Assembly (NCBI RefSeq): GCF_013328345.1 | Contig: NZ_JABULX010000026.1 | Coordinates: 1-57,535, forward strand | Direction of reading: 5' to 3' | Origin: Marinifaba aquimaris | Lineage (GTDB): Bacteria; Pseudomonadota; Gammaproteobacteria; Enterobacterales; Alteromonadaceae | Length of the DNA: 57,535 bases | Shown: piece by piece, positions 44,089 through 54,551 of the stretch | Layout of the letters: the number at the start of each line of letters is the position of its first letter | How positions within the stretch are numbered: the stretch's first letter is position 1 | Program-made: the position numbers and the translations under genes | The notes under the pieces: model-generated | Told to the model about the DNA's origin: nothing | Databases searched by the model: none | Seen by the model: the letters and a program-made list of their open reading frames with translations, nothing else

Positions 44089-45924
44089 TTATTCGTCTAA
44101 GAAGCTCTTAAGTTGCTCAGAGCGAGAAGGGTGACGTAATTTACGCAATGCCTTCGCTTCAATCTGACGGATACGCTCACGCGTTACGTCAAACTGCTTA
44201 CCTACTTCTTCTAACGTGTGGTCGGTATTCATATCGATACCAAAACGCATACGTAGTACTTTAGATTCACGAGCAGTTAGGCCCGCTAATACTTCGCGTG
44301 TCGACGCTTTTAAGCTCTCTGAAGTAGCAGAGTCGATTGGTGAATCGATTGTGCTATCTTCGATAAAGTCACCAAGATGTGAATCTTCATCATCACCAAT
44401 TGGTGTCTCCATAGAGATTGGCTCTTTAGCAATTTTAAGTACTTTACGGATTTTGTCTTCCGGCATTAACATTTGTTCTGCTAATTCTTCCGGCGTTGGC
44501 TCACGACCCATCTCTTGTAACATTTGACGAGAGATACGGTTTAGTTTGTTGATCGTTTCGATCATGTGAACCGGGATACGAATCGTACGTGCTTGGTCAG
44601 CGATTGAACGCGTGATCGCCTGACGAATCCACCATGTTGCATAAGTTGAGAACTTATAACCACGACGGTATTCAAACTTATCTACCGCTTTCATCAAGCC
44701 GATATTACCTTCTTGGATTAAATCTAAGAATTGTAAACCACGGTTGGTGTATTTCTTGGCAATTGAAATTACAAGACGTAAGTTCGCTTCAACCATTTCT
44801 TTCTTGGCACGACGCGCTTTTGCTTCACCGATAGCCATACGACGGTTGATGTCTTTGATATTGTGTAAATCAAGCTGTGTTTCTTCTTCAACACAAGCGA
44901 TTTTGTAGATAGCGCGCTCGATATCTGGTGCATGTATTTTCAGTTTTGCTGAGTATGGTGCGCCACTGTCTAATGCTGCTTTTAACCAATCCGTTGTTGT
45001 TTCATTACCTGCGAATGCACGCATGAATTCAACTTTAGGCATTTTTGCGTATTCAACCGCTTGTTTCATGATGATACGTTCTTGTGTACGAACGCGGTCC
45101 ATCATAGAACGCATGTTGCTTACTAGGCGGTCAAACTGTTTTGGAACTAAGCGGAACTGTTTAAATAGCTCTGATAATTCTTCAAAACCTTTTAATGTTT
45201 CTTGGCTATCACGACCGTTCTTTTCGATACAGTCTGTGATGCGCTGGTAGCATTCACGTAACTCGTTGAATTTTTCACGAGCGAACTCAGGGTCAATACC
45301 TGTGTCTTCTTCTTCTTCATCTTCATCTGATTCAGAATCTTCGTCATCTAATTCTTCTTCAGATAACTCAGAACCAACGTGAGTGGCCGTTGGTGATGCA
45401 TCTTCTAATTCGTTAGGGTCGATAAAACCAGAAACAATATCTGAAATACGGATTTCTTCCGCTTCAAATTTGTCCCATTGACCTAAAAGGTAAGAGATTG
45501 ATTCAGGGTATTCTGCAACTGAACATTGTACTTCGTTAATGCCTTCTTCAATGCGCTTAGCGATTGCGATTTCGCCTTCACGTGTAAGAAGTTCAACCGT
45601 ACCCATTTCACGCATATACATACGAACTGGGTCAGTTGTGCGGCCAATTTCGTTTTCTACTGATGCAAGTGCTTGTGCTGCCGCTTCGGCTGCGTCTTCA
45701 TCGGTTGATGAAGTTTCTTCTGCCATCAAAAGTTGATCGGCATCAGGTGCTGTTTCAAATACCTGAATACCCATATCATTGATCATACTAATGATGTCTT
45801 CAATTTGATCTGAGTCGACGATTTCTTGTGGTAGATGGTCGTTAACTTCAGCGTAAGTCAAGTAACCTTGCTCTTTGCCCTTGGCGACAAGTAGCTTAAG
45901 TTGAGACTGGCGATTTTGCTCCAT
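44089..45924 (-). CDS. rpoD: RNA polymerase sigma factor RpoD (sigma-70)
   Basis: The housekeeping sigma factor, 611 residues. Region 1.1 is in the N-terminus ([20 protein letters not shown]). An acidic spacer ([15 protein letters not shown]) lies in the non-conserved region. Region 2 has [20 protein letters not shown] and [16 protein letters not shown] for -10 recognition. Region 4 has [20 protein letters not shown] for -35 recognition. I start at ATG 45924 behind GGAAG; reading from further upstream adds 27 atypical residues. It is the last gene of the macromolecular synthesis operon. Confidence 0.98.
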   Translation of the reverse strand: MEQNRQSQLKLLVAKGKEQGYLTYAEVNDHLPQEIVDSDQIEDIISMINDMGIQVFETAPDADQLLMAEETSSTDEDAAEAAAQALASVENEIGRTTDPVRMYMREMGTVELLTREGEIAIAKRIEEGINEVQCSVAEYPESISYLLGQWDKFEAEEIRISDIVSGFIDPNELEDASPTATHVGSELSEEELDDEDSESDEDEEEEDTGIDPEFAREKFNELRECYQRITDCIEKNGRDSQETLKGFEELSELFKQFRLVPKQFDRLVSNMRSMMDRVRTQERIIMKQAVEYAKMPKVEFMRAFAGNETTTDWLKAALDSGAPYSAKLKIHAPDIERAIYKIACVEEETQLDLHNIKDINRRMAIGEAKARRAKKEMVEANLRLVISIAKKYTNRGLQFLDLIQEGNIGLMKAVDKFEYRRGYKFSTYATWWIRQAITRSIADQARTIRIPVHMIETINKLNRISRQMLQEMGREPTPEELAEQMLMPEDKIRKVLKIAKEPISMETPIGDDEDSHLGDFIEDSTIDSPIDSATSESLKASTREVLAGLTARESKVLRMRFGIDMNTDHTLEEVGKQFDVTRERIRQIEAKALRKLRHPSRSEQLKSFLDE

Positions 45925-46052
45925 ACAGACTTCCACTAACCTTTTAATTTGTGAATGCGATAAAATGCAGATAAATAAACGTAGGAGTATACCAGACATT
46001 GTCAAGCTCTGGTATAGAATTATTACATTTACGGTGAAAGCGACGAAAAGGT

Positions 46053-47813
46053 TTACATCTTTAACAAAGTTTCGAGCTCTTGCTTTTCACTTTGTTCGAT
46101 AAGCCCCATTCTGGCTTTTGTCATCAACACTTCTTTGCGTTGTTTGACAAATAAAAGCAGTAAATTCTCCATAATATCGAGAAAAACTTTCTGGCGGTTT
46201 TCTTCGGTAACGTGATGATCCCAAGCAAGGATTTTCGCTAACATACTGTGCTCGGGGCGCTCTCGCCAGTTTTCTAAGATTTGACCCGCATTGTGGTTTG
46301 GGTTGTGCCTGCAAAAGATCAGCAAATCGACCAGTAATCGAATACCGGCAATGTCAATTGCACCGAGTAACTGCAGTTGCTCTTCTGAGATATGAGAAAA
46401 GGTTGTAGCCAATTGTGGCGATTCTAATAACAGCGCAACAGCCGTTCTTACCGGCGTCGCTTTACTGCTATTTTTAGCATTCAAGCTAGCTTGTTTTTGT
46501 TTGGCTTCTTTTATGTTGTTTTGAGTCTGTTTAGCAGGCGCTGACTTACCTAATGTTTGTGCTAATTTTCCAGCAAGTAGTAATTTAAATTCACCTTCAG
46601 GTAATTTAGCTAACATAGGGTTTAGCAATTCACTGAGCTTAGCCTTACCCTGCAAGCTAGTGATATCTGCTTGCTCAGCCAGCTGTTTAAATAAGAAGTC
46701 TTCAATTGGCTCTGCTTTGTCAATTAAGGCTTCAAACTCCACTTTACCAATTTGTTTGACCAGTGAATCTGGATCTTCACCATCGGGTAAAAACATAAAG
46801 CGCATTTTTACTTTATCAGTCAGGTAGGGGAGGGCATTTTCCAGTGCTCGCCAGGCTGCACTTCGACCTGCGTTATCCCCATCGTAACAACAGATAATTT
46901 CGTCTGTGTACCTGAACATTTGTTGAATCTGTTCTGGTGTAGTTGCTGTACCCAGTGAAGCGACTGCATAGTTGATATCGGCTTGAGCCAGTGCGACTAC
47001 ATCCATATACCCTTCCACCACTAATAGTTGGTCTAATCGACGGTTAGCCAATCGAGCTTGGTGTAAACCATAAAGCTCTTTACCTTTGTGGAAGATACGC
47101 GTTTCAGGAGAGTTTAAGTATTTAGGTGTATCGTCACCAAATACCCGGCCACCAAAACCTATGCATTTACCGCGTCTATCTAAAATAGGGAACATCAGGC
47201 GATCGCGAAAACGATCGTACAGGCGCTTGTTGTCGTTTTCGATCAACATGCCTAAGTCACGCAGTTGGGTTGCTGCTTGTTGTGTACGGCCAAGGTGTTT
47301 CAGTAACCCGTCCCACTCAGCAGGAGCGTAACCTATTTGAAAACGCTGAACGATTTCAGCAGATAAGCCGCGTTTTTGAATATAGGCCTGTACTTTTTCT
47401 GATTCTGCGTGCGCTGTTTTTTGTTGGCTGAAAAAATCTGCCGCCATTTGCATAATTTCATAGTCAGCTTTGATCTGTGAAACTTGCTGTGCACTTTGCT
47501 GTTTGCCACCTTCTTCTCTTGGTACCTCGATACCTTGGCTACCAGCTAGCTCTTCAACGGCATCAACAAACTCGAGTCTGTCATATTCCATTAAGAATGA
47601 AATCGCATTGCCATGCGCGCCACAGCCAAAGCAGTGATAGAACTGTTTGTCGGGTGCAACGGTAAAAGAAGGGGTTTTTTCGTTATGGAATGGGCAACAG
47701 GCTTGATAATTTCGACCTGCTTTTTTGAGTTTCACCCGCGAGTCAATAAGCTCAACAATGTCTGTTCGAGCGATAAGATCATCTATAAAAGCACGTGGGA
47801 TTCTGCCTGCCAT
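46053..47813 (-). CDS. dnaG: DNA primase DnaG
   Basis: Makes RNA primers for replication. The 586-residue protein has the N-terminal zinc domain ([14 protein letters not shown] ... [13 protein letters not shown]), the TOPRIM core ([31 protein letters not shown] with acidic residues), and a C-terminal DnaB-interaction domain after an Ala/Lys/Gln-rich linker. It lies between the GatB/YqeY gene and rpoD, with terminator-like hairpin 47860-47890 upstream. Confidence 0.97.
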   Translation of the reverse strand: MAGRIPRAFIDDLIARTDIVELIDSRVKLKKAGRNYQACCPFHNEKTPSFTVAPDKQFYHCFGCGAHGNAISFLMEYDRLEFVDAVEELAGSQGIEVPREEGGKQQSAQQVSQIKADYEIMQMAADFFSQQKTAHAESEKVQAYIQKRGLSAEIVQRFQIGYAPAEWDGLLKHLGRTQQAATQLRDLGMLIENDNKRLYDRFRDRLMFPILDRRGKCIGFGGRVFGDDTPKYLNSPETRIFHKGKELYGLHQARLANRRLDQLLVVEGYMDVVALAQADINYAVASLGTATTPEQIQQMFRYTDEIICCYDGDNAGRSAAWRALENALPYLTDKVKMRFMFLPDGEDPDSLVKQIGKVEFEALIDKAEPIEDFLFKQLAEQADITSLQGKAKLSELLNPMLAKLPEGEFKLLLAGKLAQTLGKSAPAKQTQNNIKEAKQKQASLNAKNSSKATPVRTAVALLLESPQLATTFSHISEEQLQLLGAIDIAGIRLLVDLLIFCRHNPNHNAGQILENWRERPEHSMLAKILAWDHHVTEENRQKVFLDIMENLLLLFVKQRKEVLMTKARMGLIEQSEKQELETLLKM

Positions 47814-47859
47814 AACCTCTGGACTTTGCTTGGGAAAATTTTTCTGGGGTATAAATATA

Positions 47860-47890
47860 ACAAAACCGCACTAAAAAGCGCGGTTTTGTT
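47860..47890 (-). terminator. Internal terminator between the YqeY-like gene and dnaG
   Basis: ACAAAACCGC and GCGGTTTTGT form a 10-base stem with a 10-base loop, with T-rich sequence on both strands. It resembles the internal terminator known between rpsU and dnaG in Escherichia coli, which lowers primase expression. Confidence 0.75.
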
Positions 47891-47909
47891 TTCGCAAATT
47901 TGCGTGGGA

Positions 47910-48356
47910 TTAAGCGGTCAATGCAGCTTTAACTTGCTGGCTTACCACGCCCATATCGGCACGGCCTTGAACTTGCGGTTTTAATACCGCCATCACTTTA
48001 CCCATATCTTGCATACCTGCTGCACCAGATTGCGCTACGGCATCTTTTACAAGGTTTGCAAGTTCAGCTTCATCCAGCTGTGCTGGTAAGAAGCTCTCGA
48101 TTACTGCAATTTCGTCAGCTTCAACTTGAGCTAATTCTTCACGACCCGCATCTGTATATTGATTAAAAGAATCTTTACGCTGTTTAACCATTTTGGTTAA
48201 TACCGAGATGATTTCATCATCATTTAGCGTTTTCTTTTCGTCGATTTCGATTTGCTTGATCGCAGCTAATGCCATGCGAATAGTACCAAGGCGTACTTTT
48301 TCTTTCGCACGCATTGCATCTTTCTGCGCGTCTTTTAACTGATCTAATAAGCTCAT
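47910..48356 (-). CDS. GatB/YqeY domain protein
   Basis: A 148-residue YqeY-type protein (MSLLDQLKDAQKDAMRAKEK, LGTIRMALAAIKQIEID, GAAGMQDMGKVMAVLKPQVQ), similar to the tail domain of the amidotransferase subunit GatB that contacts tRNA. The exact role is unknown. It sits between rpsU and dnaG, a frequent arrangement in gammaproteobacteria, 21 bases after rpsU. Confidence 0.93.
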   Translation of the reverse strand: MSLLDQLKDAQKDAMRAKEKVRLGTIRMALAAIKQIEIDEKKTLNDDEIISVLTKMVKQRKDSFNQYTDAGREELAQVEADEIAVIESFLPAQLDEAELANLVKDAVAQSGAAGMQDMGKVMAVLKPQVQGRADMGVVSQQVKAALTA

Positions 48357-48377
48357 AGTTAAACTAACTTAAAAGGC

Positions 48378-48593
48378 TTAGTATAAACGAGTACGACGTG
48401 CGTTTTCGCGAGCTACTTTCTTAGCTGCACGCTTAACCGCTGCTGCTTTCTTACGCTTGCGCTCTGAAGTTGGCTTTTCATAGTGCTCACGACGACGCAC
48501 TTCTGAAAGGATACCTGCTTTTTCGCAAGAACGCTTGAAACGACGTAATGCTACGTCAAACGGTTCGTTGTCTCTTACCTTGATAATTGGCAT
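48378..48593 (-). CDS. rpsU: Ribosomal protein S21
   Basis: A 71-residue basic protein ([49 protein letters not shown]) of the small ribosomal subunit, needed for early steps of initiation. It is the first gene of the rpsU-dnaG-rpoD operon. A strong GAGGTGAG ribosome site precedes it. A promoter at 48669-48698 and a leader hairpin lie upstream. Confidence 0.98.
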   Translation of the reverse strand: MPIIKVRDNEPFDVALRRFKRSCEKAGILSEVRRREHYEKPTSERKRKKAAAVKRAAKKVARENARRTRLY

Positions 48594-48668
48594 TTAAATC
48601 TCACCTCGGGTTTGTATTTAATACTAATCTGCTTACTATTTAGCCAAGCAGAGTAAAAATGGTGCGGT

Positions 48669-48698
48669 ATTCTAATCCCAACCTACCTCGGTTGTAAA
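48669..48698 (-). promoter_or_regulatory. Promoter of the rpsU operon
   Basis: On the minus strand TTTACA (48698-48693), 18-base spacer and TAGAAT (48674-48669). The leader of about 70 bases includes the perfect inverted repeat TCTGCTT-N11-AAGCAGA. Confidence 0.55.
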
Positions 48699-48800
48699 GC
48701 TTGATGATCTTAAAACTGGTTAAAAAAGCCGAACAGAGATAAAATGCGCGGAAAATTAAGCCTTAGGCGTTCACCATTAGTATTTATAAAGGCAAAAACT

Positions 48801-49835
48801 ATGCGAATTTTAGGTATCGAGACTTCATGTGATGAGACAGGTATTGCTATATATGATGAAGACAAAGGCATTTTGTCGCATCAACTTTACAGCCAGGTCA
48901 AAGTCCATGCTGATTACGGTGGCGTCGTACCTGAATTAGCCTCGCGCGATCACGTCCGCAAAACGTTGCCTTTAATTGATAAAGCACTAAAAGAAGCCGG
49001 TTGTACAGCTGACGATATTGATGCCATTGCTTATACCGCAGGCCCCGGACTTGTGGGTGCTTTATTAGTGGGCTCTACTGTGGCGCGCGGTTTAGCGTTT
49101 GCTTGGAATAAACCTGTTGTACCTGTTCATCACATGGAAGGGCATTTATTGGCGCCTATGTTAGAAGATGAAGTGCCTGAATTTCCTTTTATTGCTTTAT
49201 TGGTATCCGGTGGTCATTCATTGCTGGTAGAAGTGCAAAACATTGGCGAGTACACAGTATTAGGTGAAAGTATTGATGATGCGGTTGGTGAGGCATTTGA
49301 TAAGACGGCCAAACTAATGGGCTTGGATTATCCAGGTGGTCCACGCTTAGCTAAATTAGCCGAATCAGGTCGTACCGGTATTTATAAGTTCCCGCGTCCA
49401 ATGACAGACAGACCAGGTTTAGACTTTAGTTTTTCAGGCTTAAAAACCTTTGCGGCTAATACATTACGCGCGGAAATTGATGAAGCCAACGATGAAAACA
49501 ATGAGCAGGTTAAAGCCGATATCGCTTACGCTTTCCAAGAGGCGGCTGTTGATACCTTAGTGATCAAGTGTAAACGCGCCCTGAAACAAACGGGTTTAAA
49601 GCGTTTAGTTATTGCCGGTGGTGTAAGTGCCAATACGGAACTCAGAGCTAAGTTGAAAGAATTAATGACAAGCTTAAGAGGCCAAGTGTATTACCCAAGG
49701 TTAGAATATTGTACTGATAACGGGGCTATGATCGCTTATGCCGGCTTACAGCGATTTAAAGCCGGTCATATTGATGATGCTGCGCAAGTTCATCCGCGTT
49801 GGCCATTGGAAGAATTAGCATCTGTCGTTAAATAA
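48801..49835 (+). CDS. tsaD: tRNA N6-threonylcarbamoyladenosine synthase TsaD
   Basis: Transfers threonylcarbamoyl to A37 of ANN-decoding tRNAs, with TsaB and TsaE. The 344-residue ASKHA-fold protein shows the start [19 protein letters not shown], metal-binding His in [27 protein letters not shown] and [14 protein letters not shown] start at ATG 48801; the frame is open for 19 codons upstream but those residues are not typical. It is divergent from rpsU, its common neighbour. Confidence 0.97.
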   Translation: MRILGIETSCDETGIAIYDEDKGILSHQLYSQVKVHADYGGVVPELASRDHVRKTLPLIDKALKEAGCTADDIDAIAYTAGPGLVGALLVGSTVARGLAFAWNKPVVPVHHMEGHLLAPMLEDEVPEFPFIALLVSGGHSLLVEVQNIGEYTVLGESIDDAVGEAFDKTAKLMGLDYPGGPRLAKLAESGRTGIYKFPRPMTDRPGLDFSFSGLKTFAANTLRAEIDEANDENNEQVKADIAYAFQEAAVDTLVIKCKRALKQTGLKRLVIAGGVSANTELRAKLKELMTSLRGQVYYPRLEYCTDNGAMIAYAGLQRFKAGHIDDAAQVHPRWPLEELASVVK

Positions 49836-49867
49836 CTAGAGCAGCCAAAAGCGGGTAGGGACATATG

Positions 49868-50701
49868 ATGAAAAAGCTACGACAACTTTTCATTGCTATT
49901 AGTTTAATGAGCCTGACTTTCCCGCTTTTTGCTTATCAAACATACCTTCATGAATTTGTCGGTCAAACAACCAAAATTAGACATCCGGTAGCGGTTGTTG
50001 TGCCAGACGCTTATCTTCAAGCGCAGCAACAAAAACAAGCTAAAGCTTTTAAGGTCGTTTATTTATTACATGGTTATGGTGGTGACTACCGCAATTGGTT
50101 TAAAGCGACCGATGTAGAGAAATACGCTGACTTATATCAGTTTATTTTGGTTGCGCCTGATGGTAATCGCAACTCTTGGTATATCAACTCTAAACTCAAT
50201 CCTGCCTCGCAATATCAAAGCTATATTGCAAAAGATCTCGTCACTTTTATTGATGATACTTATTCGACTCAAAGAAATGATCGAGGTCGAGCAATTACCG
50301 GACTGTCGATGGGCGGTTTTGGTGCTTTACACATTGCGATTAATAATCAAATGGTATTTGGTGCGGCAGGGTCGACATCGGGGGGCGTCGATTTTACGCC
50401 CTTTCCTAATAATTGGGATATTAACAAACACCTAGGTCGTTATTCGTCTAACCAAGCGTCTTGGCACGCGATGAGTATTAAAAACAATTTAGATAAACTG
50501 CAAGGTCGAAGTCTAAGAGTGATAATAGATGTAGGTGTGAGTGACTTCTTCTTGCAAGTTAATCGTCAACTTCATCAAGCAATGTTACAAGCTAATTTGA
50601 ACCATACTTATATAGAAATGCCGGGCAAACACAATTTTGCGTATTGGCAAAAATCGATTGGTTATCAAATGAAGTTTTTTGCTGAAGAATTAAAAGACTA
50701 A
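49868..50701 (+). CDS. Secreted esterase D-family alpha/beta-hydrolase
   Basis: A 277-residue protein with a signal peptide (LFIAISLMSLTFPLFA). The PF00756-type hydrolase has YLLHGYGGDYRNW, nucleophile Ser in TGLSMGGFGALHIA, likely Asp in VGVSDFFLQ and His in MPGKHNFAYW. Related proteins include S-formylglutathione hydrolases and feruloyl or acetyl-xylan esterases; the substrate is unclear. ATG 49868 fits TAGGGA better than the ATG one codon earlier. It follows tsaD in the same direction and converges with plsY. Confidence 0.82.
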   Translation: MKKLRQLFIAISLMSLTFPLFAYQTYLHEFVGQTTKIRHPVAVVVPDAYLQAQQQKQAKAFKVVYLLHGYGGDYRNWFKATDVEKYADLYQFILVAPDGNRNSWYINSKLNPASQYQSYIAKDLVTFIDDTYSTQRNDRGRAITGLSMGGFGALHIAINNQMVFGAAGSTSGGVDFTPFPNNWDINKHLGRYSSNQASWHAMSIKNNLDKLQGRSLRVIIDVGVSDFFLQVNRQLHQAMLQANLNHTYIEMPGKHNFAYWQKSIGYQMKFFAEELKD

Positions 50702-50703
50702 CT

Positions 50704-51336
50704 TTATTCTGAAGGTTGCTCGGCTTTTTGACTGGCCTTTAATCTCTTATCTTTATCTGCCATGGTTGGCTCTGTGCCATTGAGTAACCTTTTAATATTC
50801 GGCATATGACGCACAATGATCAGCAAAGAAAGCAGTAAGACTGGCGTGGTATATAAAGGTTTATAAAAATAAACATATAAAGGTGCACATGCGGCCGTCA
50901 CTATTGATGCAAGTGAAGAGTAGCGCGATTTCCAAATAACCAATAACCAGGTTAAGGCTAATACGGCTGCAAACTTAAGACCAAGCGGCAGCATTGCCCC
51001 AAAGGCAGTAGCGACGCCTTTACCCCCTTTAAACCCATAAAACACCGGCCAGATATGCCCCAAGCATGCGGTAATGGCGATAATGGCCAGTTCGATAGGT
51101 GCTAAGCCCAAGAAGTAACTACCATAGACGGGAATAAGCGCTTTAAAGCTGTCTAAAACAAAAGTGAACGCGGCAGCGCGAAACCCGGCAATACGGTACA
51201 TATTGGTTGCACCAGGGTTACAAGAGCCTGTTGTCAGCGGGTTGGGTGTTTTGAAAATGACACAAGCAAGACGTGCTCCGGATACAGAGCCAACTAAATA
51301 AGCGGCGATGAGCATGAGCCAGAACATTAAAGTCAT
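50704..51336 (-). CDS. plsY: Glycerol-3-phosphate acyltransferase PlsY
   Basis: Transfers acyl groups from acyl-phosphate to glycerol-3-phosphate in phospholipid synthesis. The 210-residue inner-membrane protein has about five helices. Conserved motifs are SVSGARLACV, GSCNPGATNMYRIAG, and YGFKGGKGVATAFGAML. The hydrophilic C-terminal tail (KDKRLKASQKAEQPSE) is longer than in many homologues. It is divergent from folB, as usual. Confidence 0.95.
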   Translation of the reverse strand: MTLMFWLMLIAAYLVGSVSGARLACVIFKTPNPLTTGSCNPGATNMYRIAGFRAAAFTFVLDSFKALIPVYGSYFLGLAPIELAIIAITACLGHIWPVFYGFKGGKGVATAFGAMLPLGLKFAAVLALTWLLVIWKSRYSSLASIVTAACAPLYVYFYKPLYTTPVLLLSLLIIVRHMPNIKRLLNGTEPTMADKDKRLKASQKAEQPSE

Positions 51337-51464
51337 GTTCGTGTTGCTTGTCCTTGATTTTAAATAGGGTAAACTTGTCGCCGATTTTGTCGCTTATTGA
51401 TCTAGACAAAATCTCGACCTGCTCTTGAGCATAACAGACTAATAAAGGCAAACAAAGACCTAGT

Positions 51465-51824
51465 ATGGCGATTGTATTTATAAATGAGCTGACAGTGAAT
51501 GCGTGCATTGGCGTATTTGACTGGGAAAAACGTATTCGACAACGCTTAGTTTTTGATATCGAAATGAGTTGGCCTAATCAAGCCGTTGCTGCAACAGATG
51601 ATATTAATAAAGCGCTCGATTACAGTGAAGTGGCTGAATTGGTCACTGTCTTTGCTGAATCAAGACAATTTGAATTGATTGAAACCTTAGCTGAACAAGC
51701 AGCAGAGCTGATCATGACACAATGTGGTGTGAAGTGGTTAAGGTTAGAAATTGCAAAGCCGGGTGCAATTAAAAATGCGGCCAAAGTGGGTATTCGAATC
51801 GAACGTGGCAGCTTAAATGGCTAG
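51465..51824 (+). CDS. folB: Dihydroneopterin aldolase FolB
   Basis: Cleaves dihydroneopterin in folate synthesis. The 119-residue protein shows NACIGVFDWEKRIRQRLVF with the catalytic Glu, DDINKALDYSEVAELV, and the Lys in LEIAKPGAIKNAAKVGI. Its last eight bases overlap folK, so the two consecutive folate enzymes are coupled. Confidence 0.94.
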   Translation: MAIVFINELTVNACIGVFDWEKRIRQRLVFDIEMSWPNQAVAATDDINKALDYSEVAELVTVFAESRQFELIETLAEQAAELIMTQCGVKWLRLEIAKPGAIKNAAKVGIRIERGSLNG

Positions 51825-52329
51825 AATTTACATTAGCGTCGGAACCAGTGTTAATAAAACGCATCACCTCAAGCAGTGTTATTTGGCACTGAATGCTGTG
51901 TTTTCTAATCTGGTTTTTTCGCGTGTATTTGAAAGTGAGTCGGTCGGTTATCAAGGTGATATTTTCTATAACTTAGTGGTGGGTGCTGATACTGACTTGG
52001 CAATTGCCGATGTAGTGAAAACGCTCAAGGCAATTGAAGATGACAATGGTCGCATTCGCGACGGTAACAAGTTTTGTGGCCGCACACTCGATTTAGATTT
52101 ACTGACTTTTGATGATGTCATTTGCGAAAGCCCTGTGGAGTTACCAAGAGACGAAATCACTAAAAATGCCTTTGTTTTGTGGCCGCTTTCAGAAGTTGCA
52201 GGTGATGAAATACACCCCGTTGAACAACAAAGCTACCGAGCCTTATGGCAAGCTTACGATAAGCAAAAGCAAGTACTTGCCCCGATTGCTTTTACTTGGC
52301 CAGCAGCAGCGGCCCCTTTGATGGAATAA
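51817..52329 (+). CDS. folK: 6-hydroxymethyl-dihydropterin pyrophosphokinase FolK
   Basis: Pyrophosphorylates hydroxymethyl-dihydropterin, the step after FolB. The 170-residue protein begins with YISVGTSVNKTHHLKQC and has the family's DLDLLTFDD motif (in GRTLDLDLLTF) and PRDEITKNAFVLWPLSEVAG. The last block differs from the usual HxRhxxRxFVLxPL in lacking the first His, so it is a somewhat divergent member. It overlaps folB and precedes uppP. Confidence 0.88.
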   Translation: MARIYISVGTSVNKTHHLKQCYLALNAVFSNLVFSRVFESESVGYQGDIFYNLVVGADTDLAIADVVKTLKAIEDDNGRIRDGNKFCGRTLDLDLLTFDDVICESPVELPRDEITKNAFVLWPLSEVAGDEIHPVEQQSYRALWQAYDKQKQVLAPIAFTWPAAAAPLME

Positions 52330-52352
52330 AAATAATAAATTAGGACGTTTTT

Positions 52353-53162
52353 ATGAGTTTTATAGAAATTTTAGTCTTGGCGATTATTCAGGGCATAACT
52401 GAATTTTTACCTATTTCGAGCTCTGCTCATTTAATACTCCCTTCACAAATTTTAGGCTGGGAAGATCAAGGCACTGCATTTGATGTGGCGGTTCACTTTG
52501 GTTCTTTATTAGCGGTTGTTATTTATTTTCGCCAACAAATATCTGAGATCTTCTTTGCTTGGTGTCAGTCACTTAAAACTAAGGTACAAACTCCAAATAG
52601 CCGTTTAGGTTGGTCTATTATTGTTGGTACTATCCCGGGGCTCGCCTTTGGCTTGGCGATGTCAGGTTTTATTGAAACCTATGCCCGCTCGCCTTGGATT
52701 ATTGCCACGACGACAATCGTTTTTGGTTTGTTACTTTGGTATGCCGATGCTAAAGCAAAGCAAGTGGCAACGCTCGATACTCTCAACTTTAAAACAGCAA
52801 TGATTATTGGCTTGGCTCAAGCCGTCGCGGTGATACCGGGTACATCTCGTTCAGGGATAACCATGACCGCTGGCTTATTATTAGGTTTAACAAGAGATGC
52901 GGCAGCACGTTTTTCATTCTTGTTGTCTATTCCTATTATCTTAGCGGCGACTTTGTATTATACGATGAAGCTCGTTACCGATGGTGATGCAAACCCTGTG
53001 CAGTGGGAAGTATTATGGCTTGGTATCGTGTTATCGTTTATCAGTGCTTATGCCTGTATTCACTTTTTCTTAAAGCTTATTAACAGTATCGGTATGCTAC
53101 CGTTTGTTATCTACCGCCTTGCTCTAGGTGTTGGCTTAGTTGCCTTTATGCTTTGGGCATAA
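52353..53162 (+). CDS. uppP: Undecaprenyl-diphosphate phosphatase UppP
   Basis: Recycles the lipid carrier of cell-wall synthesis; also called BacA because it gives bacitracin resistance when abundant. The 269-residue polytopic membrane protein has both catalytic motifs: [16 protein letters not shown] and [24 protein letters not shown] precedes the ATG. It shares its transcript direction with folBK and ends at a shared terminator with cca. Confidence 0.96.
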   Translation: MSFIEILVLAIIQGITEFLPISSSAHLILPSQILGWEDQGTAFDVAVHFGSLLAVVIYFRQQISEIFFAWCQSLKTKVQTPNSRLGWSIIVGTIPGLAFGLAMSGFIETYARSPWIIATTTIVFGLLLWYADAKAKQVATLDTLNFKTAMIIGLAQAVAVIPGTSRSGITMTAGLLLGLTRDAAARFSFLLSIPIILAATLYYTMKLVTDGDANPVQWEVLWLGIVLSFISAYACIHFFLKLINSIGMLPFVIYRLALGVGLVAFMLWA

Positions 53163-53175
53163 TAAAAATTGCTTT

Positions 53176-53212
53176 GAAAAAGCCGCGATTGACAATCAAT
53201 TGCGGCTTTTTG
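53176..53212. terminator. Bidirectional terminator between uppP and cca
   Basis: GAAAAAGCCGC.ATTG and CAAT.GCGGCTTTTTGC form a long stem with one mismatch, with A and T runs on both sides, between two convergent genes. Confidence 0.88.
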
Positions 53213-53214
53213 CT

Positions 53215-54438
53215 TTAAACATTTTCTATGATGCTTTTTATCGCATTAACCCTTTGTTCATCGACTGCTTCTTTAATAGCTGGGCCTTTAACACCTGATG
53301 CGACAATTGCTTTGATATCAACTTGGTTTGCCGCTTGGTAACAGGCTCTAAGAAAATCGGTTTGTGGGTAATCCCTATCTTCAAAACCGGTACGACCTCT
53401 AAAATCAGCTTCACAGCACAATAAAAACTGCTCAAACCTTTGGCTTTTACGCCAAACATCTAAGCGATTAAACATGCGTAAAATCGTATCCGCTCTTAAT
53501 TCAAAAGCTTTGTGGCTGTGCAAATGGAACTCACTAACAAGACTGGCCAGTGCTTTACAGTCGTTGGGCACTCTGATTCTTTTGGTCATTTTATCTATCA
53601 CCCAGACCCCAGTTTTTTCATGACCGTGATGGGCTGGCCATTTTTCTTCTGGTGTTCTGCCTTTACCTAAATCATGGCAAAGTGCGGCAAAACGGGTGGC
53701 GAGCTCATCACTTAACAAGCTGGCTTGTTTCAGTACCAGCATAGTATGAATACCCGTATCGATTTCAGGATGCCATTGTTCTGGGTTTGGTATCCCCCAA
53801 AGTTTATCGACTTCAGGCATGATGACTTTTAACGCGCCACATTCGTGTAGTACTTCAAAGTAAACTTGGGGTTCTTGCTCCATTAGTGCTCGGGCGGTTT
53901 CTTGCCAAACTCGCTCTGTAGTTAAATGATCTAGCTCACCTGATTGACTTAATTTTCGCATTAAGTCCATGGTTTCTGTGGCTATGGTAAAACCTAAATT
54001 GGCAAAGCGAGCGGCAAATCGAGCAACGCGCAGCACGCGGAGTGGGTCTTCGATAAAGGCATCTGATACATGGCGTAAAACGCGATTAGTAATATCTTGT
54101 TGGCCTTGGTAGGGGTCGTGTAAATTGCCATCTTCGTCTTTTGCAATCGCATTGATTGTTAAGTCGCGGCGCATCAGGTCCTGCTCTAACGTAACATCCG
54201 GCTCGGCATAACAACTAAAACCGGTATAACCCGCACCTTGTTTTTTTTCCGTGCGGGCTAGCGCGTATTCCTCTTTACTTTTGGGGTGGAGGAAAACAGG
54301 GAAATCTTTGCCAACTTGTTGGTAATCGAGTTCGAGCATTTGCTCTGGCGTGCTGCCAACCACTAACCAATCTCTATCTTTGATTGTTAAATTTAATAAC
54401 TGGTCGCGAACTGCGCCACCAACAAGATAGATCTTCAT
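53215..54438 (-). CDS. cca: Multifunctional CCA-adding tRNA nucleotidyltransferase
   Basis: Adds or repairs the 3' CCA of tRNAs. The 407-residue class II enzyme starts with [17 protein letters not shown] and the catalytic Asp pair KDRDWLVVG, then has [10 protein letters not shown], and the HD phosphohydrolase domain ([12 protein letters not shown]) found in gammaproteobacterial Cca. All tRNAs in this window already encode CCA, so a repair role is likely. It is divergent from gspA. Confidence 0.97.
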   Translation of the reverse strand: MKIYLVGGAVRDQLLNLTIKDRDWLVVGSTPEQMLELDYQQVGKDFPVFLHPKSKEEYALARTEKKQGAGYTGFSCYAEPDVTLEQDLMRRDLTINAIAKDEDGNLHDPYQGQQDITNRVLRHVSDAFIEDPLRVLRVARFAARFANLGFTIATETMDLMRKLSQSGELDHLTTERVWQETARALMEQEPQVYFEVLHECGALKVIMPEVDKLWGIPNPEQWHPEIDTGIHTMLVLKQASLLSDELATRFAALCHDLGKGRTPEEKWPAHHGHEKTGVWVIDKMTKRIRVPNDCKALASLVSEFHLHSHKAFELRADTILRMFNRLDVWRKSQRFEQFLLCCEADFRGRTGFEDRDYPQTDFLRACYQAANQVDIKAIVASGVKGPAIKEAVDEQRVNAIKSIIENV

Positions 54439-54551
54439 TCGGTTGCCTCTTGGATTTTCTCAACAATACGTTTTACACTAGCGACCAACAATTAAAAGCG
54501 TATAGCTGTATTAATTATGGCTTTGGATGCGCAATTTTACACAAATTCACT

